Positions 1 through 11,560 of a stretch of 64,000 nucleotides of DNA are shown piece after piece. Both the position numbers and the translations under genes were made by a program. The stretch is from Metridium senile (taxonomy: Eukaryota; Cnidaria; Anthozoa; Actiniaria; Metridiidae). Each line of letters begins with the position of its first letter. Position 1 is the first letter of the stretch. The stretch is taken from positions 15,178,476-15,242,475 of the forward strand of contig OX459104.1 of the NCBI GenBank assembly GCA_949775045.1. The letters are read 5' to 3'. A model generated the notes under the pieces. The model made no database searches, had not been told where the DNA came from, and saw nothing but the letters and a program-made list of their open reading frames with translations.

Positions 1-115
1 TAAAAACGATAAGCAGCAGTTTAATTATATCCAACTTTTAGATCTGATAGGCCTTCCATACAAATCTCTCTATCGGCCGGCCATTTTAAAGGCCAGCCGA
101 ATGTATGAATATTAA

Positions 116-295
116 TTAGTTTATCCGCCATTTTGTCCCTGATTTCTGGTAATGTCGATCCTGGATCTTGTAGGAGGCTTTTCTTTGAATAACGTAAAGT
201 ACGACGGGGCTGGTATACATGTACAAATGTAACAATTCAGCGAGGTACTCAGGTGCTAGACCATGGATACATTTGTATGTTATTATTGTTAAGCT
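116..295 (-). mobile_element. LINE reverse transcriptase C-terminal relic
   Basis: The minus-strand frame contains TYKCIHGLAPEYLAELL. This matches the familiar YK.lhG.aP.Yl.ell block just after the reverse transcriptase core of animal LINEs. Only this short tail is left; the catalytic core is absent and the frame stops at 116. It lies immediately downstream of the stop codon of the mucin gene on the same strand, so it may sit in that gene's 3' UTR. It is a dead fragment. The motif is fairly diagnostic, but the LINE clade cannot be fixed from this piece. Confidence 0.65.
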
Positions 296-330
296 TTTGT
301 TTTTGCCTGAGAGCCATGGCTTGAATCTAT

Positions 331-576
331 TTATTGACAACATATTTGCATATGGTAAAAAAAGTAAAAACGGTAAAAACAGCTTTTTCCTTCATGACTT
401 ACCGAGTTGGAGTGGGCCCCTTCGTGGTTACCATCGTTACCGTTCTTGTTGTTATGTTGGTAAGGCGATGCTCGCACTTTGTAGTCACCCATTGAAAGAG
501 TCTCATACGTATGAGCCCAGTCCTCCCCGGTCACATTGTATAAAGGTCCACCCTGCTTTGCGCGGTTGAACATGAC
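331..576 (-). CDS. Gene A exon 4: cytoplasmic tail and stop
   Basis: The acceptor is CTGTAG at 578-577; the exon runs in phase 0 to a TAA ending at 331. It encodes VMFNRAK, a positive-inside anchor straight after the membrane helix, then a polar tail with tyrosines in LYNV, TYETL, DYKV and SPYQ contexts and an Asn/Gly/His-rich stretch. The final 20 residues are Phe/Tyr/Cys-rich and look less constrained, so the true end could differ. An AATAAA overlaps the stop codon on the minus strand. Confidence 0.7.
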   Translation of the reverse strand, partial: VMFNRAKQGGPLYNVTGEDWAHTYETLSMGDYKVRASPYQHNNKNGNDGNHEGAHSNSVSHEGKSCFYRFYFFYHMQICCQ

Positions 577-3500
577 CTACAGCAAAACAAATACAATAAT
601 AAAATTAATGTTGTGATAACTGAATCTTTTCAACAGTTCCCGTCGATCAACCTCAGCCTAGATAACTTGTAATTAATTCCTTAGAATTTGACTATACAGC
701 TCGTAGTAATTTAAGGAATGTAGATGGAAACTAGCGAGTAAACTAGTATAGGCTGCGTCGGTGTTTGATATACTAAACGATAGGTAATATAATGAAATGT
801 GTAACTGACTGTTTAAAATATAAATGTAAACTAGCGAGTAAACTAGTATAGGCTGCGTCGGTGTTTGATATGAACGATAGGTAATAGAATGAAATTTGTA
901 ACACCATAAAAAATGGTGATTTAATTTTACTGAGTTTTCAAGCTTAAGCCCTTCGTCGGAGTAAAAGAGTTAGGGTTAGAGTTACTTCTAACTATTTTGC
1001 TCCGACGAAGGACTAAAGCTCGGACCGTCAGTAAAGTTAAGACAAGTCAACATTTTTTTACAGTGTTACAAATTCCATTATATTACCTAAGAAATGTAGA
1101 CATTATTTTTCACCCGTGACAGTGAGGATAATTGGCCTTTACCTAAACAAGCAGGGGACTGGGTATTAGTTTTCTAAATTAATCTAATTACAAAATTAAT
1201 CATATCATAGGAAAGAACACATTGAAATATACAAGGTTTCAAAGTTTGGGTACATTAGGTTAAATAGCGACAAAATGAGAGCATTTTAAATGTTCAAAGA
1301 ATTACAAAGAAATTGTATGGTTTGGATGGACAGTGTCCATCCAATCCATACATTTCTTTGTTAATTTTCAAGGTTTTCAAAGACTGCCTCTAACCCAGTA
1401 TTCAACCAAATTTAACCAAACTTTGGAACCTTGTATATCTTGATGTGCTCTTTCCAATGATATGATTAATTTTGTAATTAGATTAATTTAGAAAACTAGT
1501 ACCCAGTCCTCTGCTCGTTTAGGTAAAGGCCAATTAAGCTAGTGTACACATACCGCAAGTACGATAACGGTTATCAACAGTATAAGACCAATGACACCCA
1601 GTAGGATAAGCACGACCAACGCCCATAGCGGCAACACTTCTTTAGTCTTTGTCTCATTTTCTGTCTCCTTCACATCGACACTGGTAATTGGATAACCAGA
1701 TAGCTTCCCATCTTCGCTTGCTTTTAGTAAGGTTTTCCTCAGTGCGCTCCCGTCAGCCTTGGATGATGTTAGCAAGATGACGTCATATTCACAGACCACG
1801 CTTCCTTTGACAATGGACAGAATTTCGATTCTCAGGAATCCTTCTACATCTTTATAAACCTATATGGAATACATCAGACGTTTGAGTTATATATTACTAT
1901 TAACATCATTATGGATGCATTGATTTATTCAGTTATTTTATTTATTTGTTTTTATTGAAACATATATTTTACTCTGTGTTTTCTCCAAGAGCTGTGCTCA
2001 TCGTGGAAGATCACACATATTTATTTATTTATCCTTTTTATAAAACTATGGAAAACATCAGATATTTGAGTTATATACTGCTATTAACATAATTGTGTAT
2101 GCATCGCGATCTACTCAGTTATTTTATTTATTACAGTTTAGCCTTCTACATCTTTATAAACCTATATGAAATACATCAGATACTTGAGTTACATATTACT
2201 ATTAACATCATTAGAACGTTTTCGCATAAACCACTTTTAACTGATATGCAGATCAGAATATGTGTGAAATAATATATGCTAATTAGGTGTGCAGAGCGGT
2301 GAGTCTTCGAGCTGCGATGTAAATATTGTGTCAAAAACATTGTCTCGCATAATGACAAAAAAAAAACAAAAAAAAAAAGTGAAAATTTACTATGATTTCT
2401 TTAAATAGCTTGACACCAAACTTTGTAGCTTCTCAGTTTAGTCGATTTTGGGACAGCCTTTGCTTTAAAGTTTTCAAATTCATCTTCGCTAACAGTGACA
2501 AAACGACTGATGGTAGCCTGATAATCCGAGATAGCAAACCAATCAGAGTGCGCGATTTTGTATAATCACCTTTGTATTAAGGTAGTTCGGGACCCAGCCG
2601 TAATCACATAATTTCGTTTTTTAGCTTTTAGTATTTTCCGATTTGAAAATCATGGGAACGTTATGCATTCACAAGACAAGCACATCGTCTCAGCAAAAAA
2701 TCTCCTGAATTTAGACCCGCATTCACGAGAAACTCAAGATTTTTCGTTAAATTCATGATTTTTTCGCATTCAAATCGGCGTCGTTTTAGTGTCGATTTTT
2801 GGAACTATAATCCGTCATATAAATTAGTGTTTTGGGCAAGAATTACGAATTAAACTGGTCATAATCAGCTTAACATCGATTCTAGAGATATTAGCGGACC
2901 AAAAAATGTTAAAGTTTGTTTCGATAATGTTATAGGGAACTAGTTACCAGTCCCGCACGGACAAAAAATAGGTTCACGAAATATACATTTTAAAAGGTTT
3001 TCGTGCTATAACTCGGAAAAGAGCGCCGTGTCACCCCATTTTTATTTTATAGATGGATTTCCCTTATCAGAACTCTTCATTCCGTGAAATAAAAATGATA
3101 TGGTTTTCGAGCGCAAAATGTGGTATTTTTCACATTTTGAGTTTATTTTTGCATCAAAATTCTCGACATGCACGTACTTTTCGCAGTATTTTTTTGCCCA
3201 AAGGATTTTCTTGAGTAAAACATGACAAATAATATGTTTGTTTGGAAAATGCCTTTCTTTTGCAAATGCTTGTTAAAAAGTTTGCTATCGGGAAAAATAG
3301 AATAAATAGCGTTTTATGTTTCAAATTCCGACAATTTTTGTGACAAAAAATGACCAAAATGGGCCCCAGTCTACCGCCCTTATCTCTGAAACGAGCACGG
3401 TGACCCATTATTTTTATTTTAGTTTTGAACTTAACTTAGTTTGCTCTTTTTACATGAGAAGTTTCAAAAAGATCTAACGATAGAATCTAAGACGCCCGAA

Positions 3501-6500
3501 CTACCTTAATACTAACAAGTATTATTTGTGCTCTATTCCACAGTATCAATTTAGATATAGCATGTTATAGATATAGTTGCCTATAGGTAATTTACCTCGG
3601 TCAAAGTGTCGGTCAAGTTTGTCTTCAAAGTCGTGTACTCCTTAGACTTCTTATCATTGTATTCCTTCTTGAACTCCAAGTTGAATGTGACTTTAACAGT
3701 AATCTCTTTGGTTTCTGCAGCAGTTGTTGGCTTGATAACAGACGACGACGGTGTTGGCTTTTGCGTTGGGGATGACTTGATTCCTGAAGTTTGGTTCTGT
3801 GAAACTGAAAGTGAGTTGGAGTTTGAGCCAACTGATGTGATCTTCGTAGAGGACGAAGCTGTTGAAGTTTCTGAAGCAGATGGAGCTGGAGATGGAGATA
3901 CAGAAGCTGTAGAGTTCGAAGCGGGAGACGTAGTTTGTGACGAGGTTGGAGTCGGTTTCGGTTTCGCTGATGCAGAAACTGTAGCACTGGGTGATGCTGA
4001 AGTAGATGGGTTAGTTACCGATGAATTCCCAGACGTTGTCACTGTCGCGTTTGCAGAAGAGTTTGAAGTCGATGTCGGGATCGCTGATGCAGAAACTGTA
4101 GAGTTGGGAGATGCTGAAGTAGATGGGTTAGTTGCAGATGAATTCCCAGACGATGACACTGTCGCATTTGCAGAAGAGTTTGGAGATACTGAAATAGGTG
4201 GAGTAGTTACCGATGAATTCCCAGACAGTGTGACGGTCGCGTTCGGAGAGGCAGAAATGGTAGCGATAGTTTTTGAGGAAGTTTTTAAAGATGTTGATGA
4301 TGTTGGAGATGGCTTTAGTGACAATGTCGCGTTTGGAGTGGAAGAAATGGTATTTATAGCTTCGGAGGAAGTGTTTGAGGAAGCAGTTGGTGAAGTTGGC
4401 TTCAATGATGGTGTCGCATTGAGAGAGCTAGAGTTGGACTTTACATCTGTGGAATTTACAGATGGCGGTGTAGCTGTAGCGTTTGGTGAAATGGTTGAAT
4501 TATTGATGGTAGTATTACTTGCGACAGTTGATGATGGTGTAGCAGTGCTATTCGAAGCAGATGCGATGATATTAGTTGAGTTACTATAGCCTAAAATTAA
4601 GATATCAAGATATTTTAATGTAATACTGATGATAATAATAATATTTTTATTTATTTATTTATTTATTAATAATAATATCTTTATTTAACGAGAGTGACAC
4701 TTTATCCTCAGATAATTTTCAAGTGCCTCTCAAATAAAATATAAATACAACTATTACAACACAACTATTACAATACAATACAGTACAAATATAAAAGGTA
4801 TAAGGTGAATTCAATTGATACTAGCTATACATGTCATATTGAATAAAAATTAACTATCTAAATAGAAAGGTATGTTGTAAAGGTTTGTTGACAAATTTGT
4901 ACGATATTTATATTTAAAATTATCTAAAGAAGAAGCCTGTCTTATATCTAATGGAATTGCATTCCATAATTTGCTAGCTAACTGAAAAATTCTAAAAGTC
5001 CTTTGACTATAATGGTTAATAAGCAAAATTTCAATCTAATATTAAAATGCGATCTTCAGCACTATCAACTCATACTCAAGTATATTTAGTCTTGGATCAC
5101 AATCAAGAAATTCCTCCCCCTTAAAACTTATTCGTATCAGAAATACTGTATGCAATCTTGAAAACAATGCCATTACCATATATTGAATTGTAGGTGAGAA
5201 GTAACAAAAGACTTTGATTAGTGCACGATATTTTTCTCTTTTTTAACATATTTTTTTCTTTTTTTAACAGGTTGAGACTGCAATAGAACAAACTCCTCAA
5301 CTACTGCAAAACTAATGATTATTTATATTGGTTCCTGTGATTCCAGCTTTTGAAAGTTTTTAATGTTTTTAATGTTTTTAAAGTTACAACATTACTTTAA
5401 AGCAAGGATGAGGGCGAATGATGAGAACAGCAAACTGTGCTTGGCTCACTCTGACTTACCTAGTGTAATACTGACTGAGGAGCTTGCGGTGATGCTTGGG
5501 GATGGAACGATTGAAGTTGTGTTGTTCGCTGAAAATAAAATATAGGTTACACTTGTTTAATTTTCTAGCAATGATAATTTTTCAGAGGTTTCATAACAGT
5601 TTAGCCAAACAAGAAGAAATTAATATTACCCACAGTCCCTTTCGGTCGTCCCCTTCAATCGCCAATCGCCGTTCGAACCGTCAACCTTTTTTGAATTAGG
5701 TGTATATTTCAAAAAAGGTTGTTGGAGTGAACGGTGAATGACGAACGACGATTGCACGACCGAAAGGAATTGTGGTTACGCGTGTCACATATCCTAGTGT
5801 TTATTTCTGTTTTGCTATAATCACAGTTAGCTGAGTTGACCTTCAGAACAAACACAAGGTCAACCAATCAGAATTGAGGATTCAACATCGTATTTCGATT
5901 AGCATTTCCCATTCAGATTCTGCCAAGAGAATTTATAAAATACGAGTGCCTCCTTTAAATTAATTGTAAATGCTATTCAATTCAAACTCATGGTGGGATT
6001 ATATTTTCAATCAACAAGAAAAGTCTACATTGTATCAGTTGGATAATGCTCAGTTGGATAATGACCCACAGTTCCTTTCGGTCGTGCGATCGCCATTCGC
6101 TGTTCTGTGCGTCAACCTTTTTTGAAATAGATGTACCGTGGTATCTCTAGTAAGGTATCCGGATACAAAATGGACCCCTATGTGCGCTACTTAATTTAAA
6201 TTAAGCGTACTCTTTTTGTCTTAACTCAGTAAAAGTATATATTTTCTGAAAGCTTAATAAATGTAGTTTTCCGTAGTGAAGTTTGATTTTAATGATTTCT
6301 AAAATTTCAGACGTTGTTAGCCAAGAAATGAAACTTGACCGTATTAACTTCAACCTTGGTTATCTATTAAGCGGTCACCCTTTATTAGGCGGTCACAATA
6401 AAAAGTCCCAAATCTATTCCTATACCTATTCTATACCTCTATTCAGCAGCCAACACCTCTATTAGGCGGCCACAATAAAAAGTCCCAAATCTATTCCTAT

Positions 6501-9500
6501 ACCTATTCTATACCTCTATTCAGCGACCAATTCAACCTCTATTAAGCGGCCGCTTTGGAAAGTCCCGAGGATGACCGCTTAATAGAGGTACCACTGTATT
6601 CTTTAACGAACAGTAGCCATGCACCCCGCAACAGTTTTCAGTGTCATCACGCTGCGGGGGAGGCTAGTAGATTTGTGTTTTTTTTGTGTGTTTATATTGT
6701 TGCCTGGCATATATTTAGTCTCTAAATGGAATTTACACATCTGTAAACTTGCATAAACAATACGTATTAGCAATATACGGTTTCTCAGAAAATAATATTT
6801 ACAAGTGACAAAGTGAACTTCCAACGGCGGACTATCATATGGTCAACGTCACTAACATTGTCCACAAAAAAAAAAGATGAATGGAAACTAGCGAGTAAAC
6901 TAGTCGGTGTCTGATAGAAACGATAAGTAATAGAATGAGATTTGTAGCTGACTGTTTAAAATATAAATGGAAACTAGCGAGTAAACTAGTATAGGCTGCG
7001 TCGGTGTTTGATATAAACGATAGGTAATAGAATGAGATTTGTAGCTGACTGTTTAAAATATAAATGGAAACTAGCGAGTAAACTAGTATAGGCTGCGTCG
7101 GTGTTTGATATAAACGATAGGTAATAGAATGAGATTTGTAACTGACTGTTTAAAATATAAATGGAAACTAGCGAGTAAACTAGTATAGGATGCGTCGGTG
7201 TTTGATATAAACGATAGGTAATAGAATGAAATGTGTAACTGACTGTTTAAAATATAAATAGAAACTAGCGAGTAAACTAGTATAGGCTGCGTCAGTGTTT
7301 GATATAAACGATAAGTAATAGAATGAAATGTGTAACTGACTGTTTGACATATAAATGGAAACTAGCGAGTTAACTAGTATAGGCTGCGTCGGTGTTTGAT
7401 ATAAACGATAGGTTATAGAATGAAATGTGTAACTGACTATTTAAAATATAAATGGAAACTAGCGAGTAAACTAGTATAGGCTGTGTCGGTGTTTGATAAA
7501 AACGATAGGTAATAGAATGAAATGATCAATTTGTAACTGACGTAATCTAGCCTTCATCTAACCTTAATCGGAGTAGAAGAGTTAGACTAAGAGAGATACC
7601 AAGTATACTATGAAAAAAGACATTAGCGCTAAAAGAAATGTCATGTGACAACTACATTACGTCACTTTAAATACTCGATACTAGCATTCATTGTGAACAT
7701 AGATTTAATAATTCTTATTCCACGTTCACTGTTATTCATTATGAAATTTAATTAAATTTGAAAATTTCAATTGATAAACAAAGAAACAAAGAATAACAAA
7801 ACAACAAGAATATAATAAGTATTTGAAAAAAATTGGCAACAACAGGTGAAATCGTATAAATATTTAACTTGAATAGTCAATCACTTTCAAAACAACAAAT
7901 TATTTTAATCGATTCTAATAAAAAAATTAAAGAATATCCCCAGCATTTTATCGAAATTCATTGCATTTACTGCACTTTTCCCAGTCACACATGTACATGA
8001 ACAACTAGACTATCAAGCACAAACGAAAAACAGAGTTTTGGTTAAAATGTCCCAAAGTTTTGCCCGTAAACTGAAATGATTAAATCTATTCTAGCTAAGC
8101 TCTCTGATAGTAAGGTCAGCGAATACTAGGAGCAAAGACAAATATAACTGACTTCAGTTCTATCAAAATTAGATCTTAGTTACACAAATTCTTCATATAG
8201 TGAATTTATCGTCGATCGTTAACGGATAGTTTTGTCTGTGTTACCATGTAAATACAGTTGATTGACGTCTACCTAAATTCTAGTTTTCGTCTGTGTTCGG
8301 AAAGTCTAGTTGGTCGCGTGAGTATGAGAATACCAGTAAAACAATTATTCCCTAAGCCTCGAGGAATATCGGTACATACATACATATACATTTTATTAAT
8401 CTTCCTATAAAAAGTTTCTCAAGAATAATTTACAATGATAACAAATAGTTATTTGCATGTAAAAATAAAAAATTATGATAGTTATAAAAGCGTTCGAGAT
8501 ATAAAATGGTAGAACAAGATGTATCATATAGTACTATTTATCGGTGTATAATAACCTCGACTTTGTGTGTGTTTTTGTTTCGTTATTTCATTACCTATAT
8601 TTACTAGTTCGTAGCTCTTTTCTCTCTTTTATTTACAGTGCGAATCACAAAACCGTGGGCACCTAGAAATATTTAAAAAATCTTTTTTTGTTCGTTGAAC
8701 AACTCAGAAATTACTATATCACGCTAAGAAGTTTGACTGATGTGTAGTATGATAAACATTTTGTAGTTAGAGTTGTTTGTGAGTTGCTATACGAACAATA
8801 AACAATTTCTAAAATATTTCTGGGTGCCCACGGATTTTCGATTCGCACTGTAATAAGTTTTATATGTATTTATAAAAAAAAAAATCTGTAAGACACAACT
8901 TATATGTAAAATATTTAAAAACTAGTGTACAAAAAGAAGTTTCTTACTAGTAAAAAAACCCTCGACTTTGTATGAAGACACAAGTGATATTAGAAGATCT
9001 TTCGCTGTGATTTGTCTACAAATTCACGTTTCTCGATAATCACCTGCAGCGTCTCGCGATAACAAGAAACAAACAGTTTTTCTTCAAAAAAGAAAAGCGG
9101 ATTATTTTTATTTTTGAAATAAAGACTTGTGTATTTATACTAAAACAATTATCCACCTCAGGCTCAGTGAATATCGGAGAATAATGACATTGACTTCGTC
9201 TCAATTATTACCCATAAACATTCACTTTGCCTTCGGCAAATAATCGTTTATGCTAAGCGCTTGTGTACTTTGTTAGCGCTCTGACTATTAAACATGCCAA
9301 TAAACAGGTTATTTATCCACCTGTTCTTAAAACACAAACACTGACGCAATAATGCATGAAAAAACAATTTTTCTCTGGAAAAAATACAACAATATTTTTT
9401 AGCCAAATGCAGTCAATATTCATTATTTGTGATATCTAAATTATACATTTTATGCCACTTTTTTAGTAAGCGAACTTCTTTTCGTAAAAAACAAAAACAT

Positions 9501-11477
9501 TTTAAGAAAAGTTTGATAGAAATAACATGTATTGTTACATACATATTACTAAATATATTACTGGCTCTCTCAACTTGAAATTTTTACAAAATGTAATTTT
9601 GCGTGGAAAGAGTCCATCTTTTGAACTGACAGTATAAAAAGATTGCATTTTTTATTAATATTTTTTGCGTGCTAGAAATTTGAGCTTAATTTACGAGACT
9701 TTCAAGGAAACTGAACAAAACAATTATTACTAATTCATATTTATATATATGATTTTTACGGGCTCTTTACGGTTGAAGCGGAATCCGGAATCCGGAATAC
9801 CTTGGGAAAATATTGTGGAATACGGAATATTTGAGGAAAAAAGTTATGGAACACGGAATATTTTTAACAAAATAAGGAATTGGGAATACTCTGTTCAATT
9901 AAGGAAGAATAAAGAATACTTGTAAAAAATTAAGTGGGAATGGGAATACTTACAAAACGCTTCAACCCCCGATAAAATTTCAATAAAGTATAAATGTGTT
10001 GAAAGAGTCCATCTTCTAAACTGACAGTATAAAAAAAATGCATATCATTCCTCTTCAGTTGTTGCTGGCTAGAAATTTAAACTTAATTAATTTACGAGAA
10101 TTTAAACTTAAACATATAATTATTACTATAATTTCTATTTCAAAAGCAAATACATTTTCGCGGATATATAACATTTTGGAATCAGTTTAAACGGAAGGTT
10201 TTTTATTTCCCAGTTATAAAATGAAAGTTAAATGGATCAATTTATAGCATTTCTTAGCTTTCAAGTAAATATATATGTCTATGTTATAATTTAATATTCA
10301 ATCTCACAATATTTAAACGAAACAGTTTGCTTAATTTCCTTGTATTTTTTGCGTTAAAAATGTATTTTTTTGTATTTTTTTTTGCGTTAAAAATCGCTCC
10401 GCGATTCGTGCGATATCGTCTTTACTCGTAAATTCAATGTGGAATTCCACTCGTCGGCCAATGAATTTACCCATTGATACAATTTCACAACAATTGCAAT
10501 TAAACGAAAGACTACGTTTTCCTCGTATTTTTGCGTTAAAAATGTAGCATTTTACAGTTATCTATTAAACAGCGTTTCTTATTGTGAATGAGTCCAAAGT
10601 TGATTGACTTTAAAGCAAGGAAGGCCAAAGCCAGGTGTTAATTTATATATTTCCTCCCCGTTTCGTTGACGAAATTTTCAGCAAGTCATACGTATCCGGG
10701 AAACCATTTGAGTATTAAAATAGCAGAAAATGTCAAAATCTCATTTACTATATCAAATTTCAGCCAATTGAGAGAGAATGTTGTCTCTCAGTAAAGAAGA
10801 ACTATATTAATGGGGAATATTTTTTTCAAAGTGAAATTCTATGCATTTTGGCGAATATATATAACAAAAATAGCAAATTTTGATTCAAGTTTTCTCAGAA
10901 ATTTTAAATTAAATGTGCTTTCCTTTAACTCGTATTTTTTTTAATAAATATATATTTTCTGGAGACATTTTCGAACAAAAAGGGCCTCATTTCGTTGTCT
11001 TAAAAATACAATTTTTTTAGTTGAAACAGTACATATTTTACTTTCTAATTTTATACTTTAAAAAAATTCCCTATAATTATATATCCTTAAGAATAAAATA
11101 ACTCCCCAGTCAGTCAAATTGATATTGCATTTAATTTTAAATAGCTTGGTCGCCGTCGTTGTTTTTGCTCATGTTTTCAGTCTTGTTTTCATATAAATAT
11201 AACATGAAACTGATATCTTACAGATCAAAAAATGCATAAACAATAGCTTTTGTACTAAAGTTATTTCCAATTTGCATTGGGAAATCATTTACTGTGAAAA
11301 TATCAGTGTTATTTTGAGGTTTTAAAAGCCATAAGTCGTACTTTCAATTATATTCCTTCAAAGAATCATGACTGAATTTCATCTAAAACAACACTAACCT
11401 GCCTGACTTGGAGAGATGAATCCAGCGAAAAGTGCGACACAAATGCTCCATAAGATAAGACCCACGCTAGAAAACAT
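331..11477 (-). CDS. Gene A: MUC1-like membrane mucin with autocleaving SEA domain (4 exons)
   Basis: Joining exons 11399-11477, 3596-4590, 1554-1859 and 331-576 (transcribed leftward) gives 1626 nt, 541 aa plus stop. All junctions are GT-AG with matching phase. Order: signal peptide (1-26), a Ser/Thr/Asn/Ala/Pro-rich stalk with many N-glycosylation sequons and imperfect repeats (about 27-320), SEA domain (about 322-421) containing GSVVC at 377-381, a membrane helix (about 434-460) and an 81-residue cytoplasmic tail. In known SEA mucins the G|SVV bond self-cleaves while folding and leaves a non-covalent heterodimer at the cell surface; that behaviour is inferred here from the motif. The likely role is an epithelial glycocalyx or mucus-layer component. 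The tail has YETL, a Yxx-hydrophobic sorting-type motif, and other tyrosines. The signal exon lies 6.8 kb from the stalk exon, across an intron full of repeats. Expression is untested, but phase agreement at all three junctions makes chance assembly unlikely. Confidence 0.85.
725..1032. repeat. Two 97-bp-family satellite units and inverted hammerhead-like ends (gene A intron 3)
   Basis: Two units of the CTAGCGAGTAAACTAGTATA family begin near 728 and 828. After them, 941-966 and 1006-1032 form an inverted pair of the CCGACGAAGG / AGCTCGAAACGTC-type motif seen again at 59.1 kb, here degenerate. The rest of 577-1128 shows nothing coding. Confidence 0.6.
1129..1536. repeat. Foldback element in gene A intron 3
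   Basis: TAATTGGCCTTTACCT at the left is matched by AGGTAAAGGCCAATTA at the right. The pairing continues inward for most of both arms (about 130 nt each) to a small central hairpin, GGATGGACAGTGTCCATCC. The right end stops 17 nt from the splice donor of exon 3. Confidence 0.8.
1554..1859 (-). CDS. Gene A exon 3: SEA cleavage site and transmembrane helix
   Basis: 306 nt in phase 0-0. The acceptor is ATATAG at 1861-1860 and the donor GCG|GTATGT at 1553-1552. It encodes VYKDVEGFLRIEILSIV, then KGSVVCEYDV with the SEA autoproteolysis motif, a juxtamembrane segment rich in Glu and Lys, and about 27 hydrophobic residues (from VLPLWALVVL). Reading through the donor would give only four more residues before a stop. 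Confidence 0.85.
1840..2215. repeat. Triplicated exon 3 acceptor region
   Basis: The acceptor side of exon 3 (about 20 exon bases plus adjacent intron) is repeated imperfectly at about 2034-2130 and 2142-2215. The 2142 copy keeps CTTCTACATCTTTATAAACC, so it includes a decoy acceptor. No reading frame suggests the extra copies are used as exons. Confidence 0.6.
2577..3509. mobile_element. TTAA-flanked MITE, 925 bp, in gene A intron 2
   Basis: TTAA at 2577-2580 and 3506-3509 flank 2581-3505, whose ends are inverted: GGTAGTTCGGG and CCCGAACTACC. Inside are two direct copies of a motif ending in CGGTGACCC-ATTTTTATTTT (about 3010-3055 and 3370-3420). The TTAA duplication resembles piggyBac-type insertion; no transposase is encoded. 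The motif is shared with elements at 31.7, 44.5, 59.9 and 61.0 kb. Confidence 0.75.
3596..4590 (-). CDS. Gene A exon 2: Ser/Thr-rich mucin stalk and first part of SEA
   Basis: 995 nt, open throughout. The acceptor is TTTTAG at 4592-4591 and the donor GAG|GTAAAT at 3595-3594. The stalk repeats elements such as SGNSSATNPSTSASPN at intervals of roughly 40 residues and carries many NST, NSS and NAT sequons. The last 40 residues change character (VTFNLEFKKEYNDKKSKEY) and form the first strand and helix of the SEA domain, so the intron splits that domain. The plus-strand frame through this exon is also long and open, but it is a low-complexity acidic shadow. Confidence 0.85.
4640..5170 (-). mobile_element. 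LINE 3' end relic in gene A intron 1
   Basis: In the minus-strand frame at about 4864-5010, QLASKLWNAIPLDIRQASS is followed by LDNFKYKYRTNL, matching the terminal 'lWN.lP..ir...s...Fk..' block of LINE reverse transcriptases (CR1/L2-like). Downstream on the minus strand is an ATTTATTT-type simple tail at 4640-4690. The element is 5'-truncated. Confidence 0.7.
5171..6135. repeat. Intron stretch with CGACCGAAAGG foldback
   Basis: 5628-5776 is a foldback: CCCACAGTCCCTTTCGGTCG at the left pairs with the CGACCGAAAGGAATTGTGG type at the right, around a short spacer. A single arm recurs at 6062-6128, and others are near 23.40, 35.70 and 51.40 kb. Nothing coding was recognised in the rest. Confidence 0.6.
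6136..6596. mobile_element. Mariner/pogo-type MITE, 461 bp
   Basis: TA dinucleotides flank an element whose right end reads AATAGAGGTACCACTG and whose left end is a degenerate inverted copy (CCGTGGTATCTCTA). A roughly 60-bp internal block with AAAAAGTCCCAAATCTATTC is tandemly duplicated, and GCGGTCA/GCGGCCA motifs recur. No transposase remains. Confidence 0.65.
6881..7540. repeat. 97-bp satellite array, 7 units (gene A intron 1)
   Basis: AAACTAGCGAGTAAACTAGT recurs at about 6885, 6971, 7068, 7165, 7262, 7359 and 7456. Spacing is 97 bp apart from a shortened first unit. Each unit contains GGCTGCGTCGGTGTTTGATA and ends in TAGAATGA. It is related to the 69-bp array at 17.5 kb. Confidence 0.9.
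7541..8635. other. Gene A intron 1, no recognisable content
   Basis: AT-rich intronic DNA without long frames, clear inverted repeats or RNA-gene boxes that I could identify. Confidence 0.5.
8636..8850. mobile_element. Mariner-type MITE copy 1, 215 bp
   Basis: The ends CAGTGCGAATC and GATTCGCACTG are inverted and flanked by TA. The arms continue with the CGTGGGCACC / GGTGCCCACG pairing. A second copy of nearly equal length lies at 12291-12504. Confidence 0.85.
8851..11398. other. Gene A intron 1, 5' part: minor repeats only
   Basis: A degenerate GGAATAC-type tract lies at about 9775-9965. Around it are two direct copies of a block with AAAGAGTCCATCTT and CTGACAGTATAAAA (about 9563-9690 and 9985-10110). 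TTTTTGCGTTAAAAAT is repeated three times at 10345-10550. No coding sequence was found. Confidence 0.55.
11399..11477 (-). CDS. Gene A exon 1: signal peptide
   Basis: Starts at ATG 11477 and encodes 26 residues beginning MFSSVGLILW, a hydrophobic core and a plausible SPSQA cleavage site. The donor is CAG|GTTAGT at 11398-11397, leaving phase 1. The single leftover G completes a glycine codon with the first two bases of exon 2. Confidence 0.8.
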
Positions 11478-11560
11478 CTTTCTGCGTTGAATACGAAGTA
11501 TAAAACACTCTTGACTTGGAGATAAACGATAAAAACCCAACTGAATAGAAAGCGAAGTCC
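11478..11560 (-). promoter_or_regulatory. Gene A 5' UTR and probable core promoter
   Basis: On the minus strand the sequence before the ATG has no upstream ATG for about 80 nt. It contains TA-rich stretches (GTTTTATAC, TTTTTATCG) that could act as TATA-like elements. The start site cannot be fixed from sequence alone. Confidence 0.3.

Noticed and set aside
3606..4589. Long plus-strand open frame of 327 codons opposite the mucin exon
   Set aside because: It is the acidic, Val/Asp/Glu-rich complement of a Ser/Thr-rich repeat exon. The minus frame has matching splice sites, a SEA domain and a signal exon; the plus frame has none.
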